Positions 1 through 8,199 of a stretch of 64,000 nucleotides of DNA are shown here, piece by piece. The notes beneath the pieces are model-generated. The model did not search any database. It saw only the letters and a program-made list of their open reading frames with translations, and had not been told where the DNA came from. Made by a program: the position numbers and the translations under genes. This DNA comes from Nocardiopsis eucommiae (lineage in GTDB: Bacteria; Actinomycetota; Actinomycetes; Streptosporangiales; Streptosporangiaceae), in assembly GCA_018388625.1 (NCBI GenBank), contig CP074402.1:2976001-3040000 (forward strand). Reading direction: 5' to 3'. Position 1 is the first letter of the stretch; every line of letters begins with the position of its first letter.

Positions 1-726
1 GGGCCCGCCAAGGAAGTCAACGCGCAGCCGATCCCCATCGACAAGATCTGGGGGCCGCGCGAACGCCCACCGGTCGCCGCGCAGGGCAAGACCCTGTACT
101 GGCAGTACCAGCAGCTGTGGCACGAAGACCCCGAGATCGGGCAGCTCATCACCACGCTCGCGGGACAGACACCGTTCGACTGGATGGAGTCCTACCGGTG
201 GGCGAACGCTGACAAAACGCAGGTCCGCATGCACCTGCACTTCGGATACCCGCGCCTCGGCCGACGCCAAGCACAGCTGCGGTTCGTCGAGGACGAGAAC
301 CTCAGCGACCCCGTCACCGTGCAGCGGGACGGCGGCGAGTACGCCAACCTCATCACCGTGTACGGCGCGGGCGAGGGTTCGAAGAAGGTCCGCGCGACCG
401 CCAGCGTCCGCGACGGTCGTCTCCGACGAGGCATGTCCGTAGACCGACCCGACCTCACCACCGTCGCTGAATGCCAAGCAGCGGCAGGCGAGGAACTCCG
501 CAGGTGGTCGCAGCTGGTCGACATCACGAGCTTCACCGTCGTCGACCACCCGCACGCCCCGATCGGCAGCTTCCAGGTGGGCGATGACGTGCTCGTGCAG
601 ACCCGCACCACGGCCGCGCCAGTGCGTTTGTGGGTGCGCATCACCTCCATGGACCTATCCCCAGGCGCAGGCGAGATCCAGGTGACGTGCCGACGCTCCG
701 ACCGGTTCGACTACCCGAAGGGATGA
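1..726 (+). CDS. Phage minor tail protein (5' end outside window)
   Basis: The frame is open from base 1 to the stop at 726, so this is the C-terminal 241 residues of a longer protein. The visible part is hydrophilic and beta-rich, with a PFDWMESYRW segment and a GYPRLGRR stretch. I recall this style from tail-tip proteins of Streptomyces siphophages, encoded just before the tail fibre gene. The ATG at 184 is internal and probably not a start. Position directly before the fibre and lysis genes supports a tail-tip or minor tail role. Family name is not certain. Confidence 0.6.
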   Translation, partial: GPAKEVNAQPIPIDKIWGPRERPPVAAQGKTLYWQYQQLWHEDPEIGQLITTLAGQTPFDWMESYRWANADKTQVRMHLHFGYPRLGRRQAQLRFVEDENLSDPVTVQRDGGEYANLITVYGAGEGSKKVRATASVRDGRLRRGMSVDRPDLTTVAECQAAAGEELRRWSQLVDITSFTVVDHPHAPIGSFQVGDDVLVQTRTTAAPVRLWVRITSMDLSPGAGEIQVTCRRSDRFDYPKG

Positions 727-727
727 G

Positions 728-2697
728 ATGGACGCCGAAACCCGGAGGGTCATCGCGGGCTTCCAGAAGGAGATCCTGCGGTTGAACCGCAAGGTCGACA
801 CCCTGGAACGCGGGGCTCGCACCCCGCAGCTGTCCCACTCCTCGATCGAGTCCGGGTCGCTCGACGTCATCGACCCGGAAACCGAAGAGGTTCGGCTGCG
901 GATCGGGCACCTACCCGACGGCACAGTCGGCATGATCACCGAAGGCGGCGACCCACCACCGCGCCCCTCCGCCCCCAGGTCGCCGGCGGCCCCGCAGGCG
1001 TGATCTCGGTGTGGGATGGGCTCCTCGAAGGCGATGAGGCTGGGGATCCTCTCCCCGCAGACCTGGACCACGTGTCGGTGCACGCCATCGAAGGCGAGCA
1101 GTTGGACTTCACGCCGACCGCGGCCACGTTCCAGGGCACGATCCCGCGCGCAGGCGGCGCCTACCCAATCGTGCCGCTGCCGGTTGGCGTGGTGCACACG
1201 GTGAGGCTGGTCGCGGTCACCACGGCCGGGGTGGAGGGCGAGCCTTCTGCGGCAGCCGTGGGCACTCCTGAGGCTGTGGGTGGAGTCCCGGAGCCTGGAA
1301 GCATCACCGAGATCGAGCTGGCCGACGGTGCCGTGACCGCGCCGAAGGTCAGGGCTGAAGCCATCGAGGCGTGGCACATCGTGGCGCAGGCAATCGAGAC
1401 GGGCCACCTCCAGGCCCAAGCGGTCACCGCGGCGAAGCTGGCCGCTGAGATCGTCCTCGCGTCGCGGCTGATCGCGGGCAATCCGGGCGCGGACAGGGCG
1501 GAGATCGACAACCACGGTATCAAGGTCTACAACGCCGAGGGCGAGCTGATCCTCACCACTGAGGGCGGCAACCTCACCCTGACCGGCAATATCGTCGGCT
1601 CCCAGATCAGCGGCAGCCGGTTCGCGATCGCCACCACGGCAGGCACCAGTGCGGTTATCGACGAAGCGCCTGGTGGTGTGGTCCGAACCCGGATGGACTC
1701 GGCTTCGGGGGCTGTAGCGCAGCTCCAGAGCTCGTCGACGCAGGCCGAGTTCTCGGTGTGGGGGAACGTGGGCGACCCAGCGACTCCTTCCGGAGGCGTG
1801 GTCGCCGTCCCCGGAGGGGTGCAGCTGTCCCTGTACTCCAACGCCGGTGCTTCCACCGTGAACCCGAGGGTGTTGCTGACCGCGTCACCGGGGCGAGCGG
1901 ATGGCATGTGGCGCGGCGGAGACGGCTCCGAGGTGCGCATCCGCGCACTGGAGGGCTGGTCATCCATCGATGCTCTGCCTCCGCAGTCGACCGTGGGCGA
2001 GCCTCCTGCCACTCCTGGTTTCGTCTACGCGTTCCGCCGCACGCCCACCGATGCGCCGACCCTGTCGATCCAGTCCCCCCTGACGGCGTCCGGTCCGGGT
2101 GCGGGGCGCCGGTCCATCATCCACGTGGAGGGCGCCACGACGGCCAGGCCGTCCACGGTCATCAATCACGCGTCCCGGCAGCACTACTTCCAGGGCGAGC
2201 TCGTGGATGGGGCCACGGACACCACCACGGACGGCGTCGTTCAGCTCGCGGCCACTCACAGCATCGCCGCACCCAAGCACACCCCAGTGATCGGGGAACT
2301 CCTCGGGCAGCTGACCGGCTATTCCACGGGCACGGACTTCTTCGACTTCCCTGCCGGGACGTTCGCGCCGTTCACCTTTAAAACGGGCTGGTCGGGGCGG
2401 GTGCGCTTCACCATCAACATGTGCGGATTGAACCCGGCTACGGCCGCAAGTTCGATCGCGCTCGGCTTTCGCCTGACGGGCGCTGGGACGCTCGGAGCGC
2501 ACCTGTCGCGCAGCGCGTTCGTGCGGTCCATCGGCGCGGCCACGGGCTCAACACGCCAGTCGCACTGGTCGAAACCGCTGGCCCTTCTCGGCAACGCCGA
2601 ATACACGCTCACCCCGTGCTACCGCATCACGTCCGGGACCACGGCGACCTTCGACCTGGCCCTGGACAACTCGATCATCGTCGAACCACTCATGTGA
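728..2697 (+). CDS. Phage tail fibre / minor tail protein (frameshifted at 972-976)
   Basis: The first part (728-1003) has a coiled-coil N-terminus (ETRRVIAGFQKEILRLNRKV) followed by a Pro-rich linker. The second (from a GTG at 1000) continues as a fibronectin-III-like module and a long beta-rich fibre with IELADGAVTAPKV and VTAAKLAAEIV repeats typical of actinophage fibres. Upstream of that GTG the second frame already reads PQVAGGPAGVISVWDG, an expected FnIII start. One C added to the C5 run at 972-976 joins the halves into 656 residues. The alternative is two genes coupled by the GTGA overlap at 1000-1003. It is probably a receptor-binding structural protein. Confidence 0.65.
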
Positions 2698-2705
2698 GGA
2701 CCTCT

Positions 2706-2878
2706 ATGACTGACCCAACTCAAACCCCCACCGAGCACACCGAACTTCCGGTCGCGCCTCTTCCTGCTGACCCCCGGAAGACCGGCCTCCGGATCTGGAT
2801 CCGGAGGTGATCCTCCCTCCGGGTGTGCCGGGCGACTATCCGGAGGATCCTCCTCCTCCGCTGGCGGACGACGAGTAG
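2706..2878 (+). CDS. Small acidic Pro-rich phage protein (frameshifted at 2771-2775)
   Basis: An ATG at 2706 starts MTDPTQTPTEHTELPVAPL. As given the frame ends at 2810 with an Arg-rich tail. One base added to the C5 run at 2771-2775 gives a coherent acidic, Pro-rich tail (PEDRPPDLDP, then PGDYPEDPPPPLADDE) ending at the TAG 2876-2878, 57 residues in all. Composition is uniform across the junction only in the corrected reading. It lies between the tail fibre and membrane genes. Function unknown. Confidence 0.45.
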
Positions 2879-2890
2879 GAGGCTCTCCTC

Positions 2891-3187
2891 TTGGACGTCC
2901 TCGCTGGCTTAGGCCCGTTCGTGCAGCTCGGCGCGGGCGGCCTGCTCTCCCTCGGCATCCTGCTGATCCTCACTGGCCGACTCGTCCCCTCCGGGACCGT
3001 GGAGAAGCTTCTCGCGGCCCGGGATCAGATCATCGAGCAGCAGAAGACCACGATCGACCGTCAGGAAGTGCGCGCGGACCTGACGACCTCCCAGATCACC
3101 CAGCTCCTGGAGTCGGGCAAGACCTCCGCGCATGTGCTGGAGGAGATCCGGCGTCTCGTGGAGAAGCGGCCCGGGGAGGGCGCATGA
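2891..3187 (+). CDS. Phage membrane-anchored coiled-coil protein (holin-like)
   Basis: TTG start at 2891 preceded by GTAGGAGG. The 98-residue product has one N-terminal membrane helix (GLLSLGILLILTGRLV) and a charged helical C-terminus rich in Glu, Gln and Arg. The stop overlaps the next start (ATGA at 3184-3187), so the two are translationally coupled. It sits between tail and endolysin genes, where actinophages place lysis and membrane proteins. A holin or holin accessory role is inferred from position and topology only. Confidence 0.55.
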   Translation: MDVLAGLGPFVQLGAGGLLSLGILLILTGRLVPSGTVEKLLAARDQIIEQQKTTIDRQEVRADLTTSQITQLLESGKTSAHVLEEIRRLVEKRPGEGA

Positions 3188-3401
3188 GCTGGTGCCGGAA
3201 GCTCCGACGGCGGTATGACCCGCCGCCGGTCACGCCCGACGAAGCAGCCCAGGACCGAGAGCGCACAGAGGAGAGCGTCGCGAAGACGCGCGCGGTCGAC
3301 GCTGATGTTCGTGACGTCGTCGCCCGACTCCGACGGCAACGCCAAGAAAACCACTTCGGTCCCTTGATCTGGGCCGCTCTGAGGGGGAGTCGGATGTATG
3401 A
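3184..3401 (+). CDS. Small charged phage protein, DUF7620-like (runs into the next gene as given)
   Basis: As given, the frame from 3184 runs through to 3696 as one 170-residue protein. Residues 1-65 are strongly charged (ERTEESVAKTRAVDADVRD, ending ENHFGPLIWAALRG), a pattern I associate with small DUF7620-type actinophage proteins. One G added to the G5 run at 3383-3387 ends this protein at the TGA 3399-3401 (72 residues), overlapping the ATG of the membrane protein at 3394. The fused form cannot be excluded. Confidence 0.45.
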
Positions 3402-3696
3402 GGCAGGCAACGTGGCCGTGACCCTGCTCGCTCTCGTAGCCCTGGGCTTCGCCCTGGACTACGCGCTCGGTGTCCGCTGGTGGACCAACCCGGGAGGCCG
3501 TCTGGTGATGGCCACCCTCATAGCGTTCGTGCTCATGTCGACGCTGGTCGCTGTCCGTGTGTGGGCGGGGGACTTCTTCCTTCATGAGCTGGTGCGGTTG
3601 GTGGTGTACGCGATGGCCCTGGCCACTTTGGCGGGTGGGTGGGTGCTGCACCGGACGGTCCGGCGCGGGAAGCACCGCCAGCGCGCCCCGCGCTAG
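3394..3696 (+). CDS. Phage holin-like membrane protein
   Basis: Starts at ATG 3394 (MYEAGNVAVTLLALVALGF), about 100 residues with three hydrophobic helices near residues 5-22, 33-52 and 60-80 and a basic C-terminus (RRGKHRQRAPR). This topology and its place directly before the endolysin fit a class I holin. In the sequence as given it is fused in frame to the upstream charged protein; see the 3383-3387 run. Confidence 0.55.
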   Translation: MYEAGNVAVTLLALVALGFALDYALGVRWWTNPGGRLVMATLIAFVLMSTLVAVRVWAGDFFLHELVRLVVYAMALATLAGGWVLHRTVRRGKHRQRAPR

Positions 3697-3712
3697 CCCG
3701 ATTTCTCCACAT

Positions 3713-3735
3713 AAGCCCCCTTGGTGGGGCTTTTC
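3713..3735 (+). terminator. Intrinsic terminator before the endolysin
   Basis: Stem AAGCCCC / GGGGCTT with loop CTTGGT is followed by TTTTC. It lies between the holin-like gene (stop 3696) and the endolysin start and may limit read-through into the lysis enzyme. Confidence 0.6.
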
Positions 3736-3755
3736 TTATGCCCGGGAGGCACCCG

Positions 3756-4547
3756 TTGGTCAACATCATCAGTAGAAGCTCGTGGGGTGCTCGCGCCCCG
3801 AAGAACCGGCAGACAGTCGCCTGGAGCGCGCGGCAGGAGGTGACCCTTCACTACTCGACCGGCTCCACCAGTCAGACGCCGCGCCAGATCCAGGACTTCC
3901 ACATGGGTCCGTCGCGGGGGTGGAGCGATATCGCCTACAACTTCCTCGTCGACAAGGACGGGAAGGTCTACAAGGGCCGTGGGTGGCTCGTCGTCGGAGC
4001 GCACGCCGCACCTCGCAACACCCAGGGCATCGGGGTTTGCTACATCGGCTCCGACAGCATGACCGACGCCGCGAAGCGCGCCGTGGTCGCCCTGTACGAC
4101 GAGGCGTGCAAGCGGGCTGGCCGGACTCTGTCTCGCCGTGGCCACCGCGACATCAACTCGACGTCGTGCCCCGGCTCGAAGAACCACGCGTGGTGGAAGT
4201 CGTCGAGCTTCCGCAGCGTCGGCAGCGGATCCGCTCCCGCCCCTTCGAAGCCCAAGCCGAAGCCCGGCGCGAAGGCTCCGGCGTTCCCGCTGAAGGCGGG
4301 CCACTGGTACGGCCCTGAGTCGTCCAACGTCCGCAATCACAGCGGCTACCACGCCAGCGCGCGCCCCGGCGTCCGGCAGATCCGTGACCGTCTCCGCGAA
4401 CGGGGCTGGCGGGTGGCTACTGGCGATCGGTACGATGCCGCGCTCGCGAGCGTCATTCGTCAGTTCCAGCGGGAGAAGAACCTCGCAGTGGACGGGCTGA
4501 CGGGCGCGCAGACGTGGCGTGCCCTGTGGGAGGCGCCGATCACCTGA
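3756..4547 (+). CDS. Phage endolysin: N-acetylmuramoyl-L-alanine amidase with peptidoglycan-binding domain
   Basis: Amidase_2/PGRP fold that cleaves the lactyl-peptide bond of peptidoglycan. Residues 1-150 begin VNIISRSSWGARAP and carry the zinc-site pattern: His in LHYSTGS, then His and Cys in GHRDINSTSCPG. A Pro/Lys linker leads to a C-terminal repeat (VRQIRDRLRERGW ... AVDGLTGAQTWRAL) typical of a PG_binding_1 module. The TTG start at 3756 is chosen because GGGAGG lies 7 bases upstream and the N-terminus matches the family; an ATG at 3738 is in frame but less well placed. No signal peptide, as expected for holin-dependent release. Confidence 0.88.
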   Translation: MVNIISRSSWGARAPKNRQTVAWSARQEVTLHYSTGSTSQTPRQIQDFHMGPSRGWSDIAYNFLVDKDGKVYKGRGWLVVGAHAAPRNTQGIGVCYIGSDSMTDAAKRAVVALYDEACKRAGRTLSRRGHRDINSTSCPGSKNHAWWKSSSFRSVGSGSAPAPSKPKPKPGAKAPAFPLKAGHWYGPESSNVRNHSGYHASARPGVRQIRDRLRERGWRVATGDRYDAALASVIRQFQREKNLAVDGLTGAQTWRALWEAPIT

Positions 4548-4560
4548 AAGGAGGGGTTTC

Positions 4561-4590
4561 ATGCTTGATAGTGGCTGGTCCTGGTATTAG
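4561..4590 (+). CDS. Nine-codon ORF (MLDSGWSWY) with strong RBS
   Basis: ATG at 4561 sits four bases after an excellent Shine-Dalgarno (AAAGGAGGGG), and the stop TAG at 4588-4590 is part of the next gene's RBS (TATTAGGAG). The arrangement suggests translational coupling to the holin-like gene at 4599. The peptide is rich in Trp and Tyr. Whether it acts as a peptide or only delivers ribosomes is unknown. Confidence 0.45.
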   Translation: MLDSGWSWY

Positions 4591-4598
4591 GAGTCCCC

Positions 4599-4799
4599 AT
4601 GAAGGTTGAAGCGAAGGTGGTCGCTGCGGCGATCGCCAGCATTCTGACGCCGCTCGTCGCGGGCATGCTCCCCGCAGTGGACGTCGCTGCGGTGGACGCT
4701 GTCGTGATCGGCGCCGTCGGTGCTGTGGTCACGGCTGTGGCGGGGTACCTGACGAAGCACACGGCGCGCCCGGATCTCGAAGAGTCGCCTAACGCATGA
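4599..4799 (+). CDS. Small hydrophobic phage protein, probable holin
   Basis: 66 residues: Ala/Val-rich hydrophobic segments at about residues 7-27 and 33-52, with a charged tail (KHTARPDLEESPNA). RBS TAGGAG six bases before ATG. Followed by a strong terminator at 4811. Position after the endolysin and topology suggest a second holin or pinholin-type protein. Inferred from context. Confidence 0.6.
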   Translation: MKVEAKVVAAAIASILTPLVAGMLPAVDVAAVDAVVIGAVGAVVTAVAGYLTKHTARPDLEESPNA

Positions 4800-4810
4800 C
4801 CGCAGCACGA

Positions 4811-4838
4811 AGCCCCCTCCTTCGGGAGGGGGCTCCTT
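4811..4838. terminator. Strong bidirectional terminator closing the lysis cassette
   Basis: AGCCCCCTCC, loop TTCG, GGAGGGGGCT, then CCTTTG. It separates the plus-strand lysis genes from the convergent minus-strand gene ending at 4844. Confidence 0.85.
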
Positions 4839-4843
4839 TGCGC

Positions 4844-5188
4844 CTACTCGTCGATGATCGCCTTGATCCGCGCGATTTTGTCCGACGCCATCCCACCCAC
4901 GGTCCGCAGAACCTCGTCGCCCTCGTGCGACGGCGCCTGCACCGCAGCGACCACGTCCGCGATCTGCGTGCCGAGGCGGAAGATCCGCACGTCCTCGTTG
5001 GACGATTCGGGGAGCTTCACGGGGATGTGCCCGAGTCCGTGTTTGCTGAGTTCTTTGCTGATGGTCGCGCAGACGATGGGGCCGAGCCGGGCTGCGCCGT
5101 TGATGAGGCGGAGCGTGGCCATGGGGGCGGTGTGGACGCCGCCGTCGTCGTCGACGGCTTTGCTGAGAGATTCGTAGGTGTCGCTCAT
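4844..5188 (-). CDS. Hypothetical phage protein (114 aa)
   Basis: Start ATG at 5188 with GAGAGGCG upstream. Product begins MSDTYESLSKAVDDDGG and ends KIARIKAIIDE. Soluble, no membrane segment and no motif I recognise. It is divergent from the DNA ligase gene, and a perfect 8-bp inverted repeat (5220-5241) lies 31 bases upstream of its start, so it may belong to a regulated phage unit. The longer frame up to 5335 runs into the ligase start and is not used. Confidence 0.6.
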   Translation of the reverse strand: MSDTYESLSKAVDDDGGVHTAPMATLRLINGAARLGPIVCATISKELSKHGLGHIPVKLPESSNEDVRIFRLGTQIADVVAAVQAPSHEGDEVLRTVGGMASDKIARIKAIIDE

Positions 5189-5219
5189 GGGGGGCGCCTC
5201 TCGTTTGGGGAGTCCAAGA

Positions 5220-5241
5220 TTAGCGTCAAGATAGACGCTAA
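5220..5241. promoter_or_regulatory. Palindromic operator between divergent genes
   Basis: Perfect arms TTAGCGTC and GACGCTAA separated by AAGATA. It lies between the 114-aa gene (start 5188, minus) and the ligase gene (start 5295, plus), where a dimeric repressor could control both. The binding protein is unknown. Confidence 0.5.
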
Positions 5242-5294
5242 GAATCGGGGAAACGTTGGGCTCGTGATGAGTCAGGTTCGGGTAGGCCTGGTCC

Positions 5295-6251
5295 GTGGAA
5301 CCGATGCTCGCAACGGCTGTTGATGCCCTGCCCACGGGCGAGAGCCTGCTCTACGAACCCAAGTGGGACGGCTTCCGGTGCCTGGCCGAGACCGGGCCCG
5401 TGAGGATGTCGAGTAAGAGCGACAAGCCTCTGAACCAGAAGTTCCCGGAGATCGCCGACGCCTTGGCGGCGCTCCCGGAGGGTCTGCTCCTGGACGGGGA
5501 GATCATCCGGTGGGCGGAGGATGGGCGGCTCGACTTTCAGGCCCTGCTGAGGCGGAACTCCGCCTCTGTCCGTCGCGCCCGCGCGCTGTCGCGTTCCGAA
5601 CCCTGCCACCTCGTGGTCTTCGACCTGCTCCGTGTCGGCGGCCGCGACCTCATGGGCCGCGCCCTCTCCCACCGGCGCGGGGAACTGGAGCGTCTGATGG
5701 GCCTGGTCGAGCAGCCCTCACCGCTCACGCTCGGCTGGCAGACCGACAACCCCGAGGTCGCCATGCAGTGGTGGGAGGACATGCCCGCCGTGGGCGTGGA
5801 AGGCGTGATGATCAAGGACGGCCGCCGTTCCTACCGCCCGGGGAGTCGGGGGTGGCGGAAGTGGAAGCACCGCGTCACCACCGAGGCGATCGTGGGCGGG
5901 GTGGTGGGTCACGCGCGTGCCCCTCGCGCGCTCATACTCGGCCGTGTGGACTCGGTGACCGGTGAGCTGCGGGTGGCGGGCCGGACAACGGACCTCTCCC
6001 CGGAGCAGTCCGAGGAGCTCGCGCCCCACATGGTGAAGACGGACGACCACCCCTGGCCCCGCACTCTCGCCGCGACGTGGGGGAGCGAGGGGCGACAGCA
6101 CTACACGCAGGTGGAACCGCACGTCGTGGTCGAGGTGTCGCCCGACTCGGCCGAAGTGGCGGGCCGGTGGCGGCACGTCGTCCGGTACGTCCGCGTGCGC
6201 CCGGACCTGACACCTGAGGACGTCCCGAAGGATCTGGGCACCGAGACGTAG
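5295..6251 (+). CDS. ATP-dependent DNA ligase (LigC/LigD-ligase type)
   Basis: Seals nicks by transfer of AMP through a lysine. Motif I is KWDGFR with Lys23 as nucleophile; motif III is LLLDGEIIRW, motif IV VEGVMIKD and motif V WRKWKH, followed by an OB-fold region (about 200-318) with a GRVDSVTGELRVAGR core. 318 residues suits a stand-alone actinobacterial ATP-dependent ligase. The GTG start gives MEPMLA, the usual beginning of this family, though no clear RBS is seen. Being phage-borne, it may act in phage DNA repair or replication; that is inference. Confidence 0.88.
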   Translation: MEPMLATAVDALPTGESLLYEPKWDGFRCLAETGPVRMSSKSDKPLNQKFPEIADALAALPEGLLLDGEIIRWAEDGRLDFQALLRRNSASVRRARALSRSEPCHLVVFDLLRVGGRDLMGRALSHRRGELERLMGLVEQPSPLTLGWQTDNPEVAMQWWEDMPAVGVEGVMIKDGRRSYRPGSRGWRKWKHRVTTEAIVGGVVGHARAPRALILGRVDSVTGELRVAGRTTDLSPEQSEELAPHMVKTDDHPWPRTLAATWGSEGRQHYTQVEPHVVVEVSPDSAEVAGRWRHVVRYVRVRPDLTPEDVPKDLGTET

Positions 6252-6253
6252 CC

Positions 6254-6595
6254 CTACTTCGGAGTCTCCACGGGCAGGTCCGGCCCGACCTGGCGGAGGT
6301 AGTCGAGCCGTTCTTCGAGAACGAAGTCCGGAGCCGTCATTCGGGACGAGGCCTGGAGCCCGCGCACGTGCCGGATCGTGTCCAGTCGCAAGATGCCCTC
6401 CACGTCTTCGAACGGGATCGTCCAGCTGAGAGCCAAGGGCGCCGGTTCCCCACCTCGGCTTCGCGCCCGGAGCATGGCAACGGCGATCCGCCAACCGATC
6501 CTCGCGGCTGCGCGGGGCCGGTCACGGAGTTCTGGGACAGCTGTGAGGAGCCACGGGTCGAGGGCCCTCTCCACGTCCCACTCAGGTGTGCGCAT
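6254..6595 (-). CDS. Hypothetical protein (113 aa)
   Basis: Start taken at ATG 6595 (MRTPEWDVERALDPWLLTAV) because upstream codons lack coding character. The product is basic in the middle and charged at the C-terminus (LEERLDYLRQVGPDLPV). It converges on the ligase with a 2-base gap. No family recognised; the RBS is weak, so the start is uncertain. Confidence 0.5.
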   Translation of the reverse strand: MRTPEWDVERALDPWLLTAVPELRDRPRAAARIGWRIAVAMLRARSRGGEPAPLALSWTIPFEDVEGILRLDTIRHVRGLQASSRMTAPDFVLEERLDYLRQVGPDLPVETPK

Positions 6596-6709
6596 ACACC
6601 CATGGTGCCTGACGTGCGCAAACGCAAAAACTCTGGCACGTCCACACGTTGCGGCGGTTTTGAGGGCTTCGGCCCGATAGTCTGCCGATGAACTTCTTCG
6701 ACTTCTTCG

Positions 6710-6764
6710 CTCTCCCTGGTGGAGCGTGCCTCGCCTTGTGCGGGTTTCGTTCCACCAGGGAGAG
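6710..6764. repeat. Perfect 14-bp inverted repeat
   Basis: Arms CTCTCCCTGGTGGA (6710-6723) and TCCACCAGGGAGAG (6751-6764) enclose 27 bases. It overlaps the possible GTG start at 6719 and lies upstream of the minus gene 6254-6595. It could be a repressor site or an RNA stem; no T-tract follows. Confidence 0.6.
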
Positions 6765-6943
6765 TAGGCGTCATCTCCCCGGCCCCCAACCCCAAGTGGC
6801 GCCTGGAGACAAAGTTGATTGAGAAGTTCGATGGAGAGAACCGCCCGCTCTGGCACGAGATCGTGATGATCAGCCTCGTGTCTGGCGCCGCAAGCGGCGC
6901 TGGGCAGGCGATTCTCTCCGGCATCATCCAGTGGATGATGTGA
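6719..6943 (+). CDS. Hypothetical small protein (74 aa)
   Basis: GTG at 6719. The C-terminal half (KLIEKFDGENRPLWHEIVMI and SGAASGAGQAILSGIIQWMM) looks like real coding sequence with an amphipathic or membrane-associated end; the first 25 residues look poorer. A TTG inside the frame (IEKFDGEN) may be the true start. It is followed by a good terminator at 6981. Function unknown. Confidence 0.4.
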   Translation: MERASPCAGFVPPGRVGVISPAPNPKWRLETKLIEKFDGENRPLWHEIVMISLVSGAASGAGQAILSGIIQWMM

Positions 6944-6980
6944 GCAAACAGGCCTCGGCAAAGGCCTAGATGCGTTACCT

Positions 6981-7008
6981 AGGCCCGTCTCCGCTGGAGG
7001 CGGGCCTT
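6981..7008 (+). terminator. Intrinsic terminator
   Basis: AGGCCCGTCTCC, loop GCT, GGAGGCGGGCCT, then TCTCTG. It ends the 6719-6943 unit. Confidence 0.7.
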
Positions 7009-7138
7009 CTCTGTGACGCCTGGAGGGATGAACCTTCCGGCGGCGCCGTCATATCAATCTGATCTGACTATATCGCCCAACCTGCGTTGCGTCCTGCAAA
7101 CCCGACACCAGAAATCCTGGCTGTGGCGGGCAACCCCG

Positions 7139-7306
7139 TCACACAGGAGGAGTGGGTGCCTCGCCGCTCAGGTCGATGCCGAGGTACTCCGCGATCTTGT
7201 ACGCGCCTTCGGGTCCGACGTCGTCGAGCAACTCCGCAAGCCACGCGCGCTCCTCGCTCGTGAGCGGGGGCTCTTCGGGCTCCGGGGGCAGGGGAGTGGT
7301 GTCCAT
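7139..7306 (-). CDS. Small acidic protein (55 aa)
   Basis: MDTTPLPPEPEEPPLTSEER start, with an acidic Pro/Glu-rich N-terminus and a C-terminal helix (AWLAELLDDVGPEGAYKIAEYLG). It is the last gene of the minus unit 8615 to 7139. RBS weak. Function unknown; size and acidity would suit a partner of a nearby regulator. Confidence 0.45.
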   Translation of the reverse strand: MDTTPLPPEPEEPPLTSEERAWLAELLDDVGPEGAYKIAEYLGIDLSGEAPTPPV

Positions 7307-7326
7307 GCAGGTGGTGTACCCCGTGG

Positions 7327-8199
7327 TTACCGACGCCAGACGTTGACCTTCTCCGAGGCCAGCATCGGCGCCCCGTCCGGGCCCTTGACGTAGGCGGGGA
7401 TCCACGTCTGACGGCGCAGCGCACGCTCTTTCCCGTAGGCCTGGTTGCGCCAGTGTCCCGAGACCACGAACCGATGCCGGTACCGTCCCGCCTTGCGTTC
7501 CTCCTCGGAGTCCTCCTGGCCTTGAGGTACGTACTGGCGACGCAGGTCCACCAACGTCACTTCGGGATCCGGGCGACCCTGACGGGCGTAGGCCTTACGC
7601 ACGGCGCGGTCGGGGCGTTCGCGCTGGGTGTCGATCAGGGTGGGCTGCTGCATCAGGAGCCAGGACGCGGCCAGCGCGCCCACGACCGGCTGCGGAACGG
7701 CGGGGTCGATCTCCACCATCGGCACCGAACCGTCGACGGGCACGGTGAAGGCGTAGACCGGGAGCAGCGGCGGGATGTCCTCAACGACCAGGGTCAGGTC
7801 GGTGCGGGTCATCTTCTGTGCCAGACCGCGGCGGGAGATCAGCAGCCACACCAGACACCCCTCAGGGTGGGGACCCCAGGCGCACGCCTCGATGGGGATC
7901 TCGACTCCTTGGGCATCCATGTGCCCAACGCCGCCCTCGAGCACGATCAACCCCCGCTCACTGGGGCGGTCCGCGGTGGACCACTGGGCGGCGGCGAGCT
8001 GGCTCCCGGAGGAAACGGCGAGCGCGGCCATGTCGGAGGCTACCCAGTACAGGCCGCTTTCGCGCAGGTTCGCGGCCAGGGCGTCGAGTCCCTCCTTGGC
8101 GTCGTCTCCGGTGCCCGAGCGTAGGGCTGAGGCCGGGTCGTCGAGGTGGCGCATGGTCTGGTCGCGGAGCTTGGGCAGCTCGCGAGGGTGGGGGCTCAA
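7327..8199 (-). CDS. Hypothetical mobile-element protein (290 aa)
   Basis: TTG start at 8199 overlaps the TGA of the HTH gene (TTGA), so the two are translationally coupled. The N-terminal third is helical (LDALAANLRESGLYWVASDM), the middle beta-rich, and the C-terminus ends in a basic motif (VVSGHWRNQAYG ... QTWIPAYVKGPDGAPML ... VNVWRR). I have seen such an ending in proteins of actinobacterial prophages and plasmids, but I cannot name the family. It probably works with the HTH protein. Confidence 0.6.
   Translation of the reverse strand: MSPHPRELPKLRDQTMRHLDDPASALRSGTGDDAKEGLDALAANLRESGLYWVASDMAALAVSSGSQLAAAQWSTADRPSERGLIVLEGGVGHMDAQGVEIPIEACAWGPHPEGCLVWLLISRRGLAQKMTRTDLTLVVEDIPPLLPVYAFTVPVDGSVPMVEIDPAVPQPVVGALAASWLLMQQPTLIDTQRERPDRAVRKAYARQGRPDPEVTLVDLRRQYVPQGQEDSEEERKAGRYRHRFVVSGHWRNQAYGKERALRRQTWIPAYVKGPDGAPMLASEKVNVWRR

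Noticed and set aside
192-650. Long minus-strand frames opposite the tail genes
   Set aside because: High-GC shadow frames with Arg/Ser/Pro-rich translations, no RBS; the plus frame is the coherent tail gene.
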